Of a stretch of DNA of 64,000 bases, positions 43,035 through 50,386 are shown piece after piece. Positions within the stretch are counted from its first letter, which is position 1; every line of letters starts with the position of its first letter. Below the pieces are notes generated by a model that saw only the letters and a program-made list of their open reading frames with translations, ran no database searches and was not told the origin of the DNA. A program made the position numbers and the translations under genes. This DNA comes from DASWJZ01 sp963761005 (GTDB lineage Bacteria > Pseudomonadota > Alphaproteobacteria > Rhizobiales > Afifellaceae), in contig CAVXFK010000010.1 of NCBI GenBank assembly GCA_963761005.1, forward strand, positions 62,001 through 126,000, read 5' to 3'.

Positions 43035-43427
43035 ATGAAGCGATCGAGGTTTACAGAGGAGCAGGTCATCGCCGTCTTGCGGGAGCAGGAGGCGGGCATG
43101 TCGACAGCGGATGTCTGCCGCAAGCACGGTATCAGCAGCGCGACGTTCTATGCCTGGAAGGCGAAGTTCGGCGGGATGGATGTCTCGGAGGCGAAGCGGT
43201 TGAAGAGCCTGCAGGAGGAGAACGCCAAGCTGAAGCGGCTCCTGGCCGACGCCATGCTCGACAACGTCGCCTTGAAGGATCTCTCTCAAAAAAATTCTAA
43301 CGCCCGCCGCCAAGCGGGAGACCGTCGCCTATCTCACCACAGCCTACGAGATGAGCGAGCGGCGGGCGTGCCAAGTGATCCGGGCGGACCGCAAGATGGT
43401 CCGCTATCGGTCACGGCGACCGGCTGA
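43035..43427 (+). CDS. IS3-family transposase orfA
   Basis: Helix-turn-helix DNA-binding protein MKRSRFTEEQVIAVLREQEA, then GMSTADVCRKHGISSATFYA and a leucine-zipper-like helix (KSLQEENAKLKRLLADAMLD). Relatives end soon after the A-run, at KDL..KKF-stop. Here the run at 43278-43284 has seven A; with eight, the frame would read CAA AAA AAA TTC TAA and end as expected. As given, orfA instead runs on in a wrong frame to 43427, so one A seems to be missing. Confidence 0.85.
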   Translation: MKRSRFTEEQVIAVLREQEAGMSTADVCRKHGISSATFYAWKAKFGGMDVSEAKRLKSLQEENAKLKRLLADAMLDNVALKDLSQKNSNARRQAGDRRLSHHSLRDERAAGVPSDPGGPQDGPLSVTATG

Positions 43428-44220
43428 TACCGAACTGCGCTCGCGGCTGCGCGAGCTTGCCGCCGAGCAACGGCGCTTCGGCTATCGGCGGCTGCACGTG
43501 CTCCTGCGCCACGAGGGACGTGTCGTGAACCGCAAGAAGACACAGAGGCTCTATCGCGAGGAAGGCCTGTCGGTCCGCCGCCGGCGCGGACGCAAGCGCG
43601 CCACTGGAACGCGCGCGCCGCTCCTCGTCGAGGTGAGGCCGAACGCGCGCTGGTCGATCGACTTTGTCCACGACCAGTTCGGCTCGGGGCGGCGCTTCCG
43701 CATCCTGAACGTCGTCGACGACGTGACCAAGGAGTGCCTGGCGGCGATCCCGGACACCTCGATCTCAGGGCGGCGCGTGGCACGCGAGCTGAGTGACCTC
43801 ATCCGCCGACGGGGCAAGCCCGACCTCATCGTCTCGGATCATGGAACCGAGTTCACCTCGAACGCCATGCTTGCATGGACGCAGACTGCCGGCGTGTCCT
43901 GGCACTTCATCGCCCCGGGAAAGCCAATGCAGAACGGCATTTGCGAAGCGTTCAACGGCCGCATGCGCGACGAGCTCCTGAACGAGACGATCTTCTACGA
44001 TCTCGATCACGCCCGGGCTGTCATCGCCAGATGGGCCGTCAGCTATAACCAGCGGCGTCCGCACTCCTCGCTCGGCTACCTGACGCCGGCGGCCTACGCC
44101 GCCACTTTCACCGCAACAGACGATCGGCTGCGCAACCCCGACCAGCTCCGCCGATCGCCTGTTGCTCCCTCGGCGCAAGAGCGCCAATCTCAGCCAAGGA
44201 CTCTCGCGTCAGCCGGATGA
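43351..44220 (+). CDS. IS3-family transposase orfB (integrase core)
   Basis: DDE integrase domain with HTH_21 region (LRELAAEQRRFGYRRLHVLL) and catalytic residues Asp (RWSIDFVHDQF), Asp (LIVSDHGTEFTS) and Glu (NGICEAFNGRMRDELLNE), ending YNQRRPHSSLGYLTPAAYA. The functional protein is normally an orfAB fusion made by -1 slippage at the A-run near 43280; the ATG at 43351 is only the first in-frame Met. The core looks intact. Confidence 0.88.
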   Translation: MSERRACQVIRADRKMVRYRSRRPADTELRSRLRELAAEQRRFGYRRLHVLLRHEGRVVNRKKTQRLYREEGLSVRRRRGRKRATGTRAPLLVEVRPNARWSIDFVHDQFGSGRRFRILNVVDDVTKECLAAIPDTSISGRRVARELSDLIRRRGKPDLIVSDHGTEFTSNAMLAWTQTAGVSWHFIAPGKPMQNGICEAFNGRMRDELLNETIFYDLDHARAVIARWAVSYNQRRPHSSLGYLTPAAYAATFTATDDRLRNPDQLRRSPVAPSAQERQSQPRTLASAG

Positions 44221-44408
44221 CAAGCGGGGGTCACAGCAGTATGACTTCAGCTTCTTTGGCGCCGAGCTTCAAATAAAACGAGAAAACACCGCGTACACAA
44301 CGCGGGAAGCGAACGAGATTGAGATTGATGTCAGAGAAGCGCCGTTCAAATTTGAAGTGCGGGGGTTTGACACGAACCGCGACCTTGTCGTGGAGGCGCA
44401 GGGGTAAG

Positions 44409-45190
44409 ATGCCGTCCATTCGAAGAAGATTTAATTCCACCCAGCGACAAAGAATCGCGCGCGATCGAGTTATTATCACCTTGGAGGAGCCCGCGGACTT
44501 TGCGTCGTATCCGAGTGCTGCGGCAAAGGTTGATGTATCGGGCCTGCAGCTACCACCGAGTTCGCGAGTGGTGATCGAGGCCTACTATCGGAACTCGTCG
44601 ATGCGTTTTGATTGTGGGACGGTGGCGAGAACCATTCAGCAGAGCCGAATGGAACTCACCGAGATTGACCGGGGGGCGCGATCCGATTTCGGCTTCTTGT
44701 GATAGACACCGGAGGCTCCGGGAGAATACTGGCGTCCGCGGAGGGCCTCCGGCCAGCTCGCGACGATCCCGGCCCGGACAAAGAGCCCCTTTTGCCCTTA
44801 CGGGAGAGCGATCTTGGTGGGGAGCTCTGGAGGGTGGATGTAGACTCTAGAGCGGGTCCGGTTCTGCTTGTTAACAACTCCGTACCTGGCCTAGCGGTCC
44901 AGCTTAGAAGATCACCCTTGATCCAAGGGCTAATTCTGCCGCAGGCGCTTCGCATCGTCCTGCAGGAGCTCAGTTCGCCTGGCGAAGACGACGATGATGA
45001 CTATTGGGGTGGCGGTTGGCGTCAGTTCCTTTTGGCGATGGGGTTGCCAATCGAACCCGAGGAATCAGACGACCCAGAAGACGCACGTCGAGCTTGGGTA
45101 CAGGAAGCTGTAGAGGCATTCTCGGGCGCAAAGAAGTTTGCCGAGAAGTGTCGTGGCAGTCTTCAGTCCTTGGCGAGCGGGAATGAGTAG
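44409..45190 (+). pseudogene. Second gene of the GHKL cassette, unknown function, frameshifted as given
   Basis: Starts two bases after the ATPase stop. The first frame (MPSIRRRFNSTQRQRIARDR to RGARSDFGFL) ends at 44702, and a second frame begins at the same place (VIDTGGSGRILASAEGLRP) and runs to 45190. One missing G in TTCTTGTGATAG (as TTCTTGGTGATAG) would give a continuous RSDFGFLVIDTGG and a protein of 260 residues, which I think is the real gene. It is beta-rich at the start, then ELWRVDVDSRAGPVLLVNN and an acidic patch EDDDDDYWGG. I do not recognise the family. A true two-gene arrangement (GTG start overlapping the stop) cannot be excluded. Confidence 0.6.
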
Positions 45191-45900
45191 CCCGCTCTGC
45201 CGGTTCAGCCCATCGGGCGTTGCCGCTTTTGCCGATTGGATGCGGGCGGGAGCACGCGGTGATGTGCCGCCGGATCTCTTGGGTGACCCAGCTTTTTCCA
45301 CTCCGGTCGGTCAGGTAGAAGTGCCGCGCATATTGTTTCGTGACCGGTATGAGTTTGGCGTTCTTCTGAAAGAGGTTCTAGAGCCGTTAGACAGGTACGT
45401 AATTTCTTTTGATCAAGGTTTGTGGACATGGCTGGCTGCGTTTTTCTTTGAGCAGCTTGCTCCAACGACTCCTGCTGGGACACGTGAACTACGGAAAGAT
45501 TACGCATACATACTGAGTTCCAGTAGGTATTTTCGGCATCTAGTGCGGATGCCCTGGTATCTCGTGACAACGCATGGAGAGAGATCGCGGTTTCTTTTGA
45601 CGTCGATACAGGCGGCAGACGCGGCACCGCTGAGTTCGACAGAGCTACGTTCTCGACCAACTCGCGACCCGACAATTCGTGATCGCCAGCCCCACGCTAG
45701 TCGGAGCAGCCGCCCGCCTCTACTCAGACCCGAGGACGGGTCGACCCATTCGAGGCGCGGGAGCGCGGGGGCGTGGCTCGCCGCGGCGCCTCGCGATCGT
45801 TGCGAACCAGCTTTCTCTCACATATGACATCAGGGAAGTGCCGGTAGACAGGTTTATGCAAATCCTGCCGCCTGAGTTTTGGTGGGACGGACGAAGGTAG
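45183..45900 (+). pseudogene. Third gene of the GHKL cassette, unknown function, frameshifted as given
   Basis: Its ATG overlaps the end of the preceding gene by eight bases. Frame one reads MSSPLCRFSPSGVAAFADWM, then LDRYVISFDQGLWTWLAAFF and RYFRHLVRMPWYLVTTHGER; near 45632 an extra base breaks it, and the next frame continues RQSYVLDQLATRQFVIASPT, RLYSDPRTGRPIRGAGARGR and IVANQLSLTYDIREVPVDRF to a stop at 45900. Repaired length is 238 residues. It recalls a family of small proteins found beside GHKL ATPases and Vsr/Z1-type genes (possibly DUF6339), but I hold that match loosely. Confidence 0.6.
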
Positions 45901-46467
45901 ATATCTTCTTCCGTTTTTGCAGATACCCGCTCCCACAAAGGGAGAATGTTCAGTGCCTCCTCTTCCCAGTGCACATCTCCCCTCTTATCCCCTCCCCCAA
46001 ATCCCCGCGTATCATCCGCGTCACCGCTCTTCACGGAGGGACCGGATCGCGACCGGCGTTATTTCGGGAAGAGCGGGCGGCGCCGCGACGGGCCCTCCCG
46101 GAGAGGGACGGCACGGCGAAGCCCGGAAGGGTCCCCCGAGGGCGCAAGCTCTCCGCCGGATGTTGTCGGCTGCATGGTGCTGCGGCGCCCTTTCTCGAAA
46201 GGGCCTCGAAGCAAGGAAGAGTGGACGAATCGGGTTTCGTAACCGCCGCGCGGGGCGCTTGGAGAGCGCCGCCAACAAAAGTGCCGAGGTGCTCGCAAAG
46301 CGCCCCGCTCCCTCCTCGCAAGCGAGGAGGCAAGAAGAACATAGCCTTGGGCCAGGAGGCCGCGGGAACGATGAGCCGCGTACTTTTTTGTCGTCATTGC
46401 CGGACTTGATCCAGCAATCCATTTCGTATCCGTTTGAATGCGAGCCCGTCTGAACGCGACCGCCCGA
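45901..46467. other. Gene-free mosaic of palindromes between the cassette and carbonic anhydrase
   Basis: 567 bases without a convincing gene. It contains a perfect palindrome CCTCCTCGC-AA-GCGAGGAGG (46311-46330), a CCTTTCTCGAAAGG hairpin near 46190 and several GGGCCCTCCC/GGGAGGGCC-type inverted pieces, ending with the dispersed repeat at 46390-46428. Frames are open in several directions, but only because of composition. It probably marks a boundary of the accessory region. Confidence 0.55.
46390..46428. repeat. Dispersed intergenic repeat, second member
   Basis: GTCGTCATTGCCGGACTTGA followed by TCCAGCAATCCATTTCGT aligns well with 18550-18588 (GTCGTCATGCC..GGCTTGACC..GGCATCCATTCCGT). The inner GCCGGA...TCCAGC half-palindrome has drifted. 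Repeats with this opening are common between genes in Rhizobiales. Confidence 0.6.
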
Positions 46468-47190
46468 TCAGCCCAGCCAGGAGACGATTCCGGTCTTCAG
46501 ATCGTAGATGGCCGCGACGATCTTCAGCGCGCCGGTGCCGACGCGCTCCGGCAGGATTGCGCCGGTGGTGGCGAGCCGCTCCGCGGTGCGGCGGGCGCTC
46601 TCCTTGGCGGCGTTGTTGACGAAATCCCCGGCCTCGCCCCTCGCCGCCAGGGCCGCCGGCACGATCGGCTCGATCATCGTCCCGATCGCGCCGGGATAGG
46701 TGGCGTTCTTGGTGACCACGTTGCAGGCGGCCGCGACCGCGCCGCAGCTCGTATGCGCCAGCACCACGATCACCGGCGCGCCGAGCACTGCCGCACCGTA
46801 TTCGACCGTGCCGAGTGTCGCCGTGTCGACGAGGTTGCCGGCGTTGCGCGCGACGAAGAGCTCGCCCACGCCGTGCCCACCGAAGATCAGCTCCGGCGGA
46901 ACGCGGCTGTCGGCGCAGGCGATCACCGTGGCCCAAGGCGCCTGGCCCCCCGCCACCGCGCTCCGCTGTGCTGCGAGGTCGAGCACGCAGAGCTCCGGGT
47001 CGGCGACGTAGCGGGCGTTGCCCTCATTGAGCCGCGCCAGCGCCGCCTCGGGCGAAAGCGCCGGCGCCGGGGCTTCGGCGGCAAGCGCGGCTTGCGGCGC
47101 CTGGCCGGCAGCGGTGGCGAGCAGCCCCGCGGCCCCGATCTTCAGCACATTGCGGCGGCTGATGCCCCCGCTTGCGCAATCCTGACACAT
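46468..47190 (-). CDS. Beta-class carbonic anhydrase, exported (Tat-type signal)
   Basis: Zinc enzyme that interconverts CO2 and bicarbonate, 240 residues. Zinc ligands lie in ACADSRVPPELIF (Cys, Asp) and LAHTSCGAV (His-x2-Cys), with the core ELFVARNAGNLV. Unlike most beta-type enzymes it has an N-terminal export signal: SRRNVLKIGAAGLLATAAGQ fits the twin-arginine pattern, preceded by a cysteine pair (MCQDCASGG). A GGGAGAC ribosome binding site precedes the ATG. A periplasmic role, for instance in CO2 capture or pH balance, is inference. Confidence 0.9.
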   Translation of the reverse strand: MCQDCASGGISRRNVLKIGAAGLLATAAGQAPQAALAAEAPAPALSPEAALARLNEGNARYVADPELCVLDLAAQRSAVAGGQAPWATVIACADSRVPPELIFGGHGVGELFVARNAGNLVDTATLGTVEYGAAVLGAPVIVVLAHTSCGAVAAACNVVTKNATYPGAIGTMIEPIVPAALAARGEAGDFVNNAAKESARRTAERLATTGAILPERVGTGALKIVAAIYDLKTGIVSWLG

Positions 47191-47329
47191 CGTTTGTCTC
47201 CCACAGCTCGCGGGCGTTCCGGTTCAACCATCCTTAACGCTGCGGCCAATCCCCGCCGGACTTCCACCGACTGTTTCCCGGGCCGTAACGCTCCGCGCGC
47301 AAGGCTTTAGCATCCGGAGGTATTTCCAA

Positions 47330-47596
47330 ATGCTTATCTCACAAACCGCGCGTCCGGCCGCGCTACTGGCCGCCCTCCTCTTCCTCGCCGCACCCGCCGC
47401 TGCGCAGGGCACGGCGGAGGAGCGATCGGCCTGCGAGAGCGACGCCTTCAAGTTCTGCTCCGCCGACATCCCGGACATCCCGAAGATCGAGTCGTGCCTT
47501 CAGAGCAATTTGCGGGAGCTTGCGCCGGCCTGCCAGGCGGAGTTCGACGCTTCCGCCGAAAAGAAGACAAAGCTGCAGCCGGCGCATTTCCAGTAG
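47330..47596 (+). CDS. Small secreted cysteine-containing protein
   Basis: An 88-residue exported protein. A signal peptide (RPAALLAALLFLAAPAAAQG) is followed by about 63 residues with four cysteines: SACESDAFKFCSADIP, then IESCLQSNLRELAPACQAEF. The spacing suggests two disulfides in a helical hairpin, as in the cysteine-rich small proteins common in Rhizobiales. Function unknown. It is divergent from the carbonic anhydrase gene. Confidence 0.75.
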   Translation: MLISQTARPAALLAALLFLAAPAAAQGTAEERSACESDAFKFCSADIPDIPKIESCLQSNLRELAPACQAEFDASAEKKTKLQPAHFQ

Positions 47597-47902
47597 GGCG
47601 TCGAAGACCGGATGGGCTGAGCGCGGCGAACCCCGCCTGGAGGCGAGGCCCGCGCCGTCGGGCGAGGCCGGCTGGCTCGCGATCGACGTCGGGCTGCGCT
47701 AGTGGAGCCGTCGCGACGCCGGAGACACGCCCGCATTGCGCCTGCCCGCTCAAACGCCTATATCGACCCCGCTTCCGCATTTTGTTGCCTTGCTTGCTGC
47801 CCTTAGGGGGACTCTCCGGGACAACGCTGAATCGGAACGAAGCGGCCGAGCAAATCCCCGCCGGCCCGCCACGCCACAAGGCGTTTTCAAAGGAGTCAGG
47901 TC
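47597..47902 (+). promoter_or_regulatory. Long leader region of the cold-shock gene
   Basis: 306 bases lie between the secreted-protein gene and the cold-shock ATG. No clear gene is present; a short open stretch ending GEAGWLAIDVGLR at 47702 could be a gene remnant but has no start. A strong AAAGGAG ribosome binding site ends the region. cspA-type genes often have long structured leaders that regulate translation in the cold; the promoter position cannot be fixed. Confidence 0.45.
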
Positions 47903-48106
47903 ATGCCGAAAGGCACCGTAAAATTCTTCAACGAAGCCAAAGGCTTCGGCTTCATCGCTCCGGACGACGGTGCGAAGGACGTGTTCGTGCACATCTCGGC
48001 GCTTGAGCGCTCCGGCGTCTCCTCGCTGCGAGAGGGCGACAAGGTGAGCTTTGAGGTCGTTACCGACCGCGGCAAGCCGGCCGCTTCGAACATCCGGTTG
48101 GAATAG
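47903..48106 (+). CDS. Cold-shock protein (CspA family)
   Basis: Single-domain RNA-binding protein of 67 residues with both RNP motifs: KGFGFI (RNP1, residues 13-18) and VFVHI (RNP2, residues 28-32). It acts as an RNA chaperone that melts secondary structure, often at low temperature or in stationary phase. Full-length and ends NIRLE. It has a strong ribosome binding site and is followed by its own terminator. Confidence 0.95.
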   Translation: MPKGTVKFFNEAKGFGFIAPDDGAKDVFVHISALERSGVSSLREGDKVSFEVVTDRGKPAASNIRLE

Positions 48107-48133
48107 GCCGGGCAAGCCAGGGCCTTCTAATCC

Positions 48134-48161
48134 GCCCGGCGCCTGACCGCGCCGGGCTTTT
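48134..48161 (+). terminator. Terminator of the cold-shock gene
   Basis: A perfect 9-bp stem GCCCGGCGC-CTGACC-GCGCCGGGC (48134-48157) followed by TTTT, 28 bases past the stop codon. Confidence 0.88.
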
Positions 48162-48194
48162 GCATCGCCCCAAGCGGCGAGGAGGGAGAACGCC

Positions 48195-48416
48195 ATGGCC
48201 TTCAGGCGCCCCAACTACAATCAGCAGCGCGGCGATCGCGAGCGCATCAAGGAGCGCAAGAAGCAGGAGCGGCTCGAGCGCCGCGAGGCGGACGCAGAGA
48301 AACGCAGAGCCGAGCGCGAGAGCCTTCTCGGCCCTGACGCCGGGCGCGATGCGCCTTCGCAACAGACTGACGCGCGCGAAGCTTCCGCTTCCGACGCGCC
48401 GACGGAGAATGAATGA
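48195..48416 (+). CDS. Small charged hypothetical protein
   Basis: A 73-residue protein, MAFRRPNYNQQRGDRERIKE, then a highly charged helix rich in Arg, Lys and Glu (KKQERLERREADAEKRRAER) and an acidic, disordered end. The charge pattern suggests a single long helix that may bind nucleic acid or ribosomes (inference). A GGAGG site precedes the ATG. Its stop overlaps the next gene's start (ATGA), so the two form a small operon. Confidence 0.7.
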   Translation: MAFRRPNYNQQRGDRERIKERKKQERLERREADAEKRRAERESLLGPDAGRDAPSQQTDAREASASDAPTENE

Positions 48417-48697
48417 TGGCCCGCAAGAAAGACAAGGTCGACAACGGCGTCGTGCTCTTCGACGTCTTCTATGAAGACGGCAGCCGCACCTCCAATCGCA
48501 AGGTGCCGGCTGGCGATCTCGCGGGCCTCGACGGCGATGCGCCTGCCAAGACCTTCATCATGGATCAGGATCGCAAGATCGCCGAGCTCTCCGGCAAGGC
48601 CCCGCGCCCGATCAAGAGCCTGATCCGCTCCGCCGATCGTGCCCGCGCCGAGGCGTTTGCCGCCGTTCCGCGCAAGGCGCGCGACCGGGTCGGCTAG
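48413..48697 (+). CDS. Small hypothetical protein coupled to the charged protein gene
   Basis: A 94-residue protein, MMARKKDKVDNGVVLFDVFY, then EDGSRTSNRKVPAGDLAGLD and DRKIAELSGKAPRPIKSLIR, with a basic C-terminal helix. A second ATG at 48416 may be the real start. No named family recognised. It is translationally coupled to the preceding gene and is transcribed toward the oxidoreductase gene, whose stop lies 25 bases downstream on the other strand. Confidence 0.7.
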   Translation: MMARKKDKVDNGVVLFDVFYEDGSRTSNRKVPAGDLAGLDGDAPAKTFIMDQDRKIAELSGKAPRPIKSLIRSADRARAEAFAAVPRKARDRVG

Positions 48698-48721
48698 CCC
48701 CGGTCCGCTGAGAATGCCGGC

Positions 48722-49723
48722 TCAGTCGTAAAAGCGCGGCTTCTTCTCAAGCTTCACCTCGATCCTTTCGCCCTTTCTGAGCGCCTCTACGCCTGCCTCC
48801 GCAACCGCCTCGGCGACGTAGCCATCCCAGGCGCTGGCGCCGGTGCTTCTGCCTTCGTGGATCGCGTCTACCCAGCTCTGCAGCTCCAGCCGATAGGCGT
48901 CGGCGAAGCGGCCGCGCCAGTCGGGCGGGAAGGCTAGCGCCTCCTGCCCCTTGAGCCGCATCGCGCCGGGGTGCGGGCGCGAGAGCTCAAGCGTGCCCTG
49001 TTCGCACACGAGCTCGCCGCGCACCTCGTAGCCGTAGGCGGCATTGATGAAGAGCTCGATGTCGGCGAATATCCCGCTCGTCGTCTCAGCGATCAGCATC
49101 AGCGGATCGTTTCGCATCACGCCCGACTTCCCCTTCGGCTTGAAGGCGGAGATCGCGACGAGTTCCTCGTCGAAGAGCCAGCGCAGGATGTCGAACTCGT
49201 GCACGGCGGAGTTGGTGATGGAATTCTCCGGCGTGAACCAGTCGGGTGCGGAGACGTTGCGATGCGCGCAGTGGATCAGAAGCGCCTCGCCGAGGTTGCC
49301 TGAACGCAACGTCTCGCGCATCTCGACGTAGGCCGGATCGAAGCGGCGCATGAAGCCGACCTGGATCAGGTGTTTTCCGGTTTTGACCTCGGCTTCGACC
49401 GCGCGGAGACAATCCTCCACGGTCGGCGCGAGCGGCTTCTCGCAAAGCACCGGCTTTCCGGCCTTCAGGCACGCGAGCACGTAGTTGAGATGCGTCTGGT
49501 CGGGCGAGGCGACGAGCACCGCCTCGACTTCCTTGTCGGCGATCAGTGCGTTGCCATCGACATAGTGCCGGCGCGCCGCATGGGCCTTCGCCGCCTTCTT
49601 CGCGCGACTTTCGTCCGCGTCGGAGATCGCGACGAGGTGCGCGCCTTGCACATGGCCCGCGATGATTCGCGCGTGGTCCGCGCCCATCACGCCCGCCCCG
49701 ATCACTCCGATACCCAAGCTCAT
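48722..49723 (-). CDS. Gfo/Idh/MocA family oxidoreductase
   Basis: NAD(P)-dependent dehydrogenase of 333 residues, similar to myo-inositol 2-dehydrogenase. Rossmann motif VIGAGVMGADHARII at the N-terminus, the family EKPL motif (KPVLCEKPLAPTVEDC) and the catalytic region FDPAYVEMRETLRSGNLGE with HEFDILRWLFDEE carrying the Asp/His pair. AAGGGA lies before the ATG at 49723; the upstream open frame is low-complexity. No inositol catabolism genes are close, so the substrate is open. Confidence 0.9.
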   Translation of the reverse strand: MSLGIGVIGAGVMGADHARIIAGHVQGAHLVAISDADESRAKKAAKAHAARRHYVDGNALIADKEVEAVLVASPDQTHLNYVLACLKAGKPVLCEKPLAPTVEDCLRAVEAEVKTGKHLIQVGFMRRFDPAYVEMRETLRSGNLGEALLIHCAHRNVSAPDWFTPENSITNSAVHEFDILRWLFDEELVAISAFKPKGKSGVMRNDPLMLIAETTSGIFADIELFINAAYGYEVRGELVCEQGTLELSRPHPGAMRLKGQEALAFPPDWRGRFADAYRLELQSWVDAIHEGRSTGASAWDGYVAEAVAEAGVEALRKGERIEVKLEKKPRFYD

Positions 49724-49830
49724 TGAATTCCCTTTCCGTTTCCGCGCCGACGGCGCACCCCCCAAACCGGCTCCCCGAAGGCCAAATCCGGGCCCATTCC
49801 TTCCGGTTCCGACTTTGTTAGAACATCCCG

Positions 49831-50310
49831 ATGCCAATTCGGAGCGCCGGAATACTCCTCTACCGCTATCAGGACGGACTGCCGCAGGTTCTGCTTGTCC
49901 ATCCCGGCGGGCCTTTTTGGGCGAAAAAGGACGACGGCGCCTGGTCCATCCCGAAGGGAGTCTGCGAGGAGGGCGAGGACCCATTCGCCGCCGCGCGCCG
50001 CGAGTTCTCCGAGGAGACCGGCGCGAACCCCTCCGGTGAGGCGGCCCTCCTCGGCGACTTCCGCATGTCGAGCGGCAAGATCGTCACCGCCTACGCCATG
50101 GCTGGCGACTTCGACCTTGTCGGCTTCAAGAGCAACATGTTCGCCATGGAGTGGCCGCCCCGCTCCGGCCGCATCGCGGAATTCCCCGAGGCCGACCGCG
50201 CCGCCTGGCTCGGCCTCGGCGACGCCGAACTCCGCATCGTGAAGGGCCAGCGCGGGATCCTTGCCGCGCTCCGCGACCGCCTGGCCGCCAAGTCGGACGA
50301 CATGCGGTAG
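49831..50310 (+). CDS. NUDIX hydrolase
   Basis: Protein of 159 residues with a complete Nudix box GVCEEGEDPFAAARREFSEE followed by TG, which binds divalent metal and cleaves nucleoside diphosphates linked to another moiety. It opens SAGILLYRYQDGLPQVLLVH, and PFWAKKDDGAWSIPKG precedes the box, a pattern of the YjhB/MutT-like group with unknown substrate. Divergent from the oxidoreductase gene. Confidence 0.9.
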   Translation: MPIRSAGILLYRYQDGLPQVLLVHPGGPFWAKKDDGAWSIPKGVCEEGEDPFAAARREFSEETGANPSGEAALLGDFRMSSGKIVTAYAMAGDFDLVGFKSNMFAMEWPPRSGRIAEFPEADRAAWLGLGDAELRIVKGQRGILAALRDRLAAKSDDMR

Positions 50311-50386
50311 GTTTTCCAAACCGCCATGGCCCTGATAAAATAACGAACTAGCGTGAGCGGTTGTCGGCTTCTCCTGGGTGACGCGC

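Larger units (their letters stand above)
42971..44238 (+). mobile_element. IS3-family insertion sequence (IS407-like)
   Basis: A 1268-bp element with perfect 15-bp inverted repeats starting TGCTGTGACCCCCGC and TG...CA ends, flanked by a 4-bp duplication GTAT (42967-42970 and 44239-44242). It is inserted in the GHKL ATPase gene; deletion with one GTAT restores AGC CAG TAT GAC TTC. It encodes two transposase frames in the usual orfA/orfB arrangement. Confidence 0.92.
40848..44407 (+). pseudogene. GHKL-type ATPase gene interrupted by two insertion sequences
   Basis: Three coding pieces (40848-41481, 42324-42970, 44243-44407) are separated by an IS5 and an IS3 element. Removing each IS with one copy of its target duplication gives one open frame of 482 codons including the stop, reading IYRQL-RDEFANGG and RRFSQY-DFSFFG across the junctions. 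The N-terminus has GHKL (Hsp90/MutL/histidine kinase) ATP-binding features: LIRETIQNSTDAQ (N box), TIEDFGTTGL (G1) and GGRWGLGKL (G2). Codon use is more AT-rich than in neighbours. It heads a three-gene cassette with two small downstream genes. GHKL ATPases of this kind occur in multi-gene defence islands; a specific system cannot be named from sequence alone. Confidence 0.8.

Noticed and set aside
44699..45190. Independent GTG-started gene overlapping its predecessor
   Set aside because: The GTG follows directly on RSDFGFL and one added G gives a single continuous protein, so a frameshift is preferred, though not proven.
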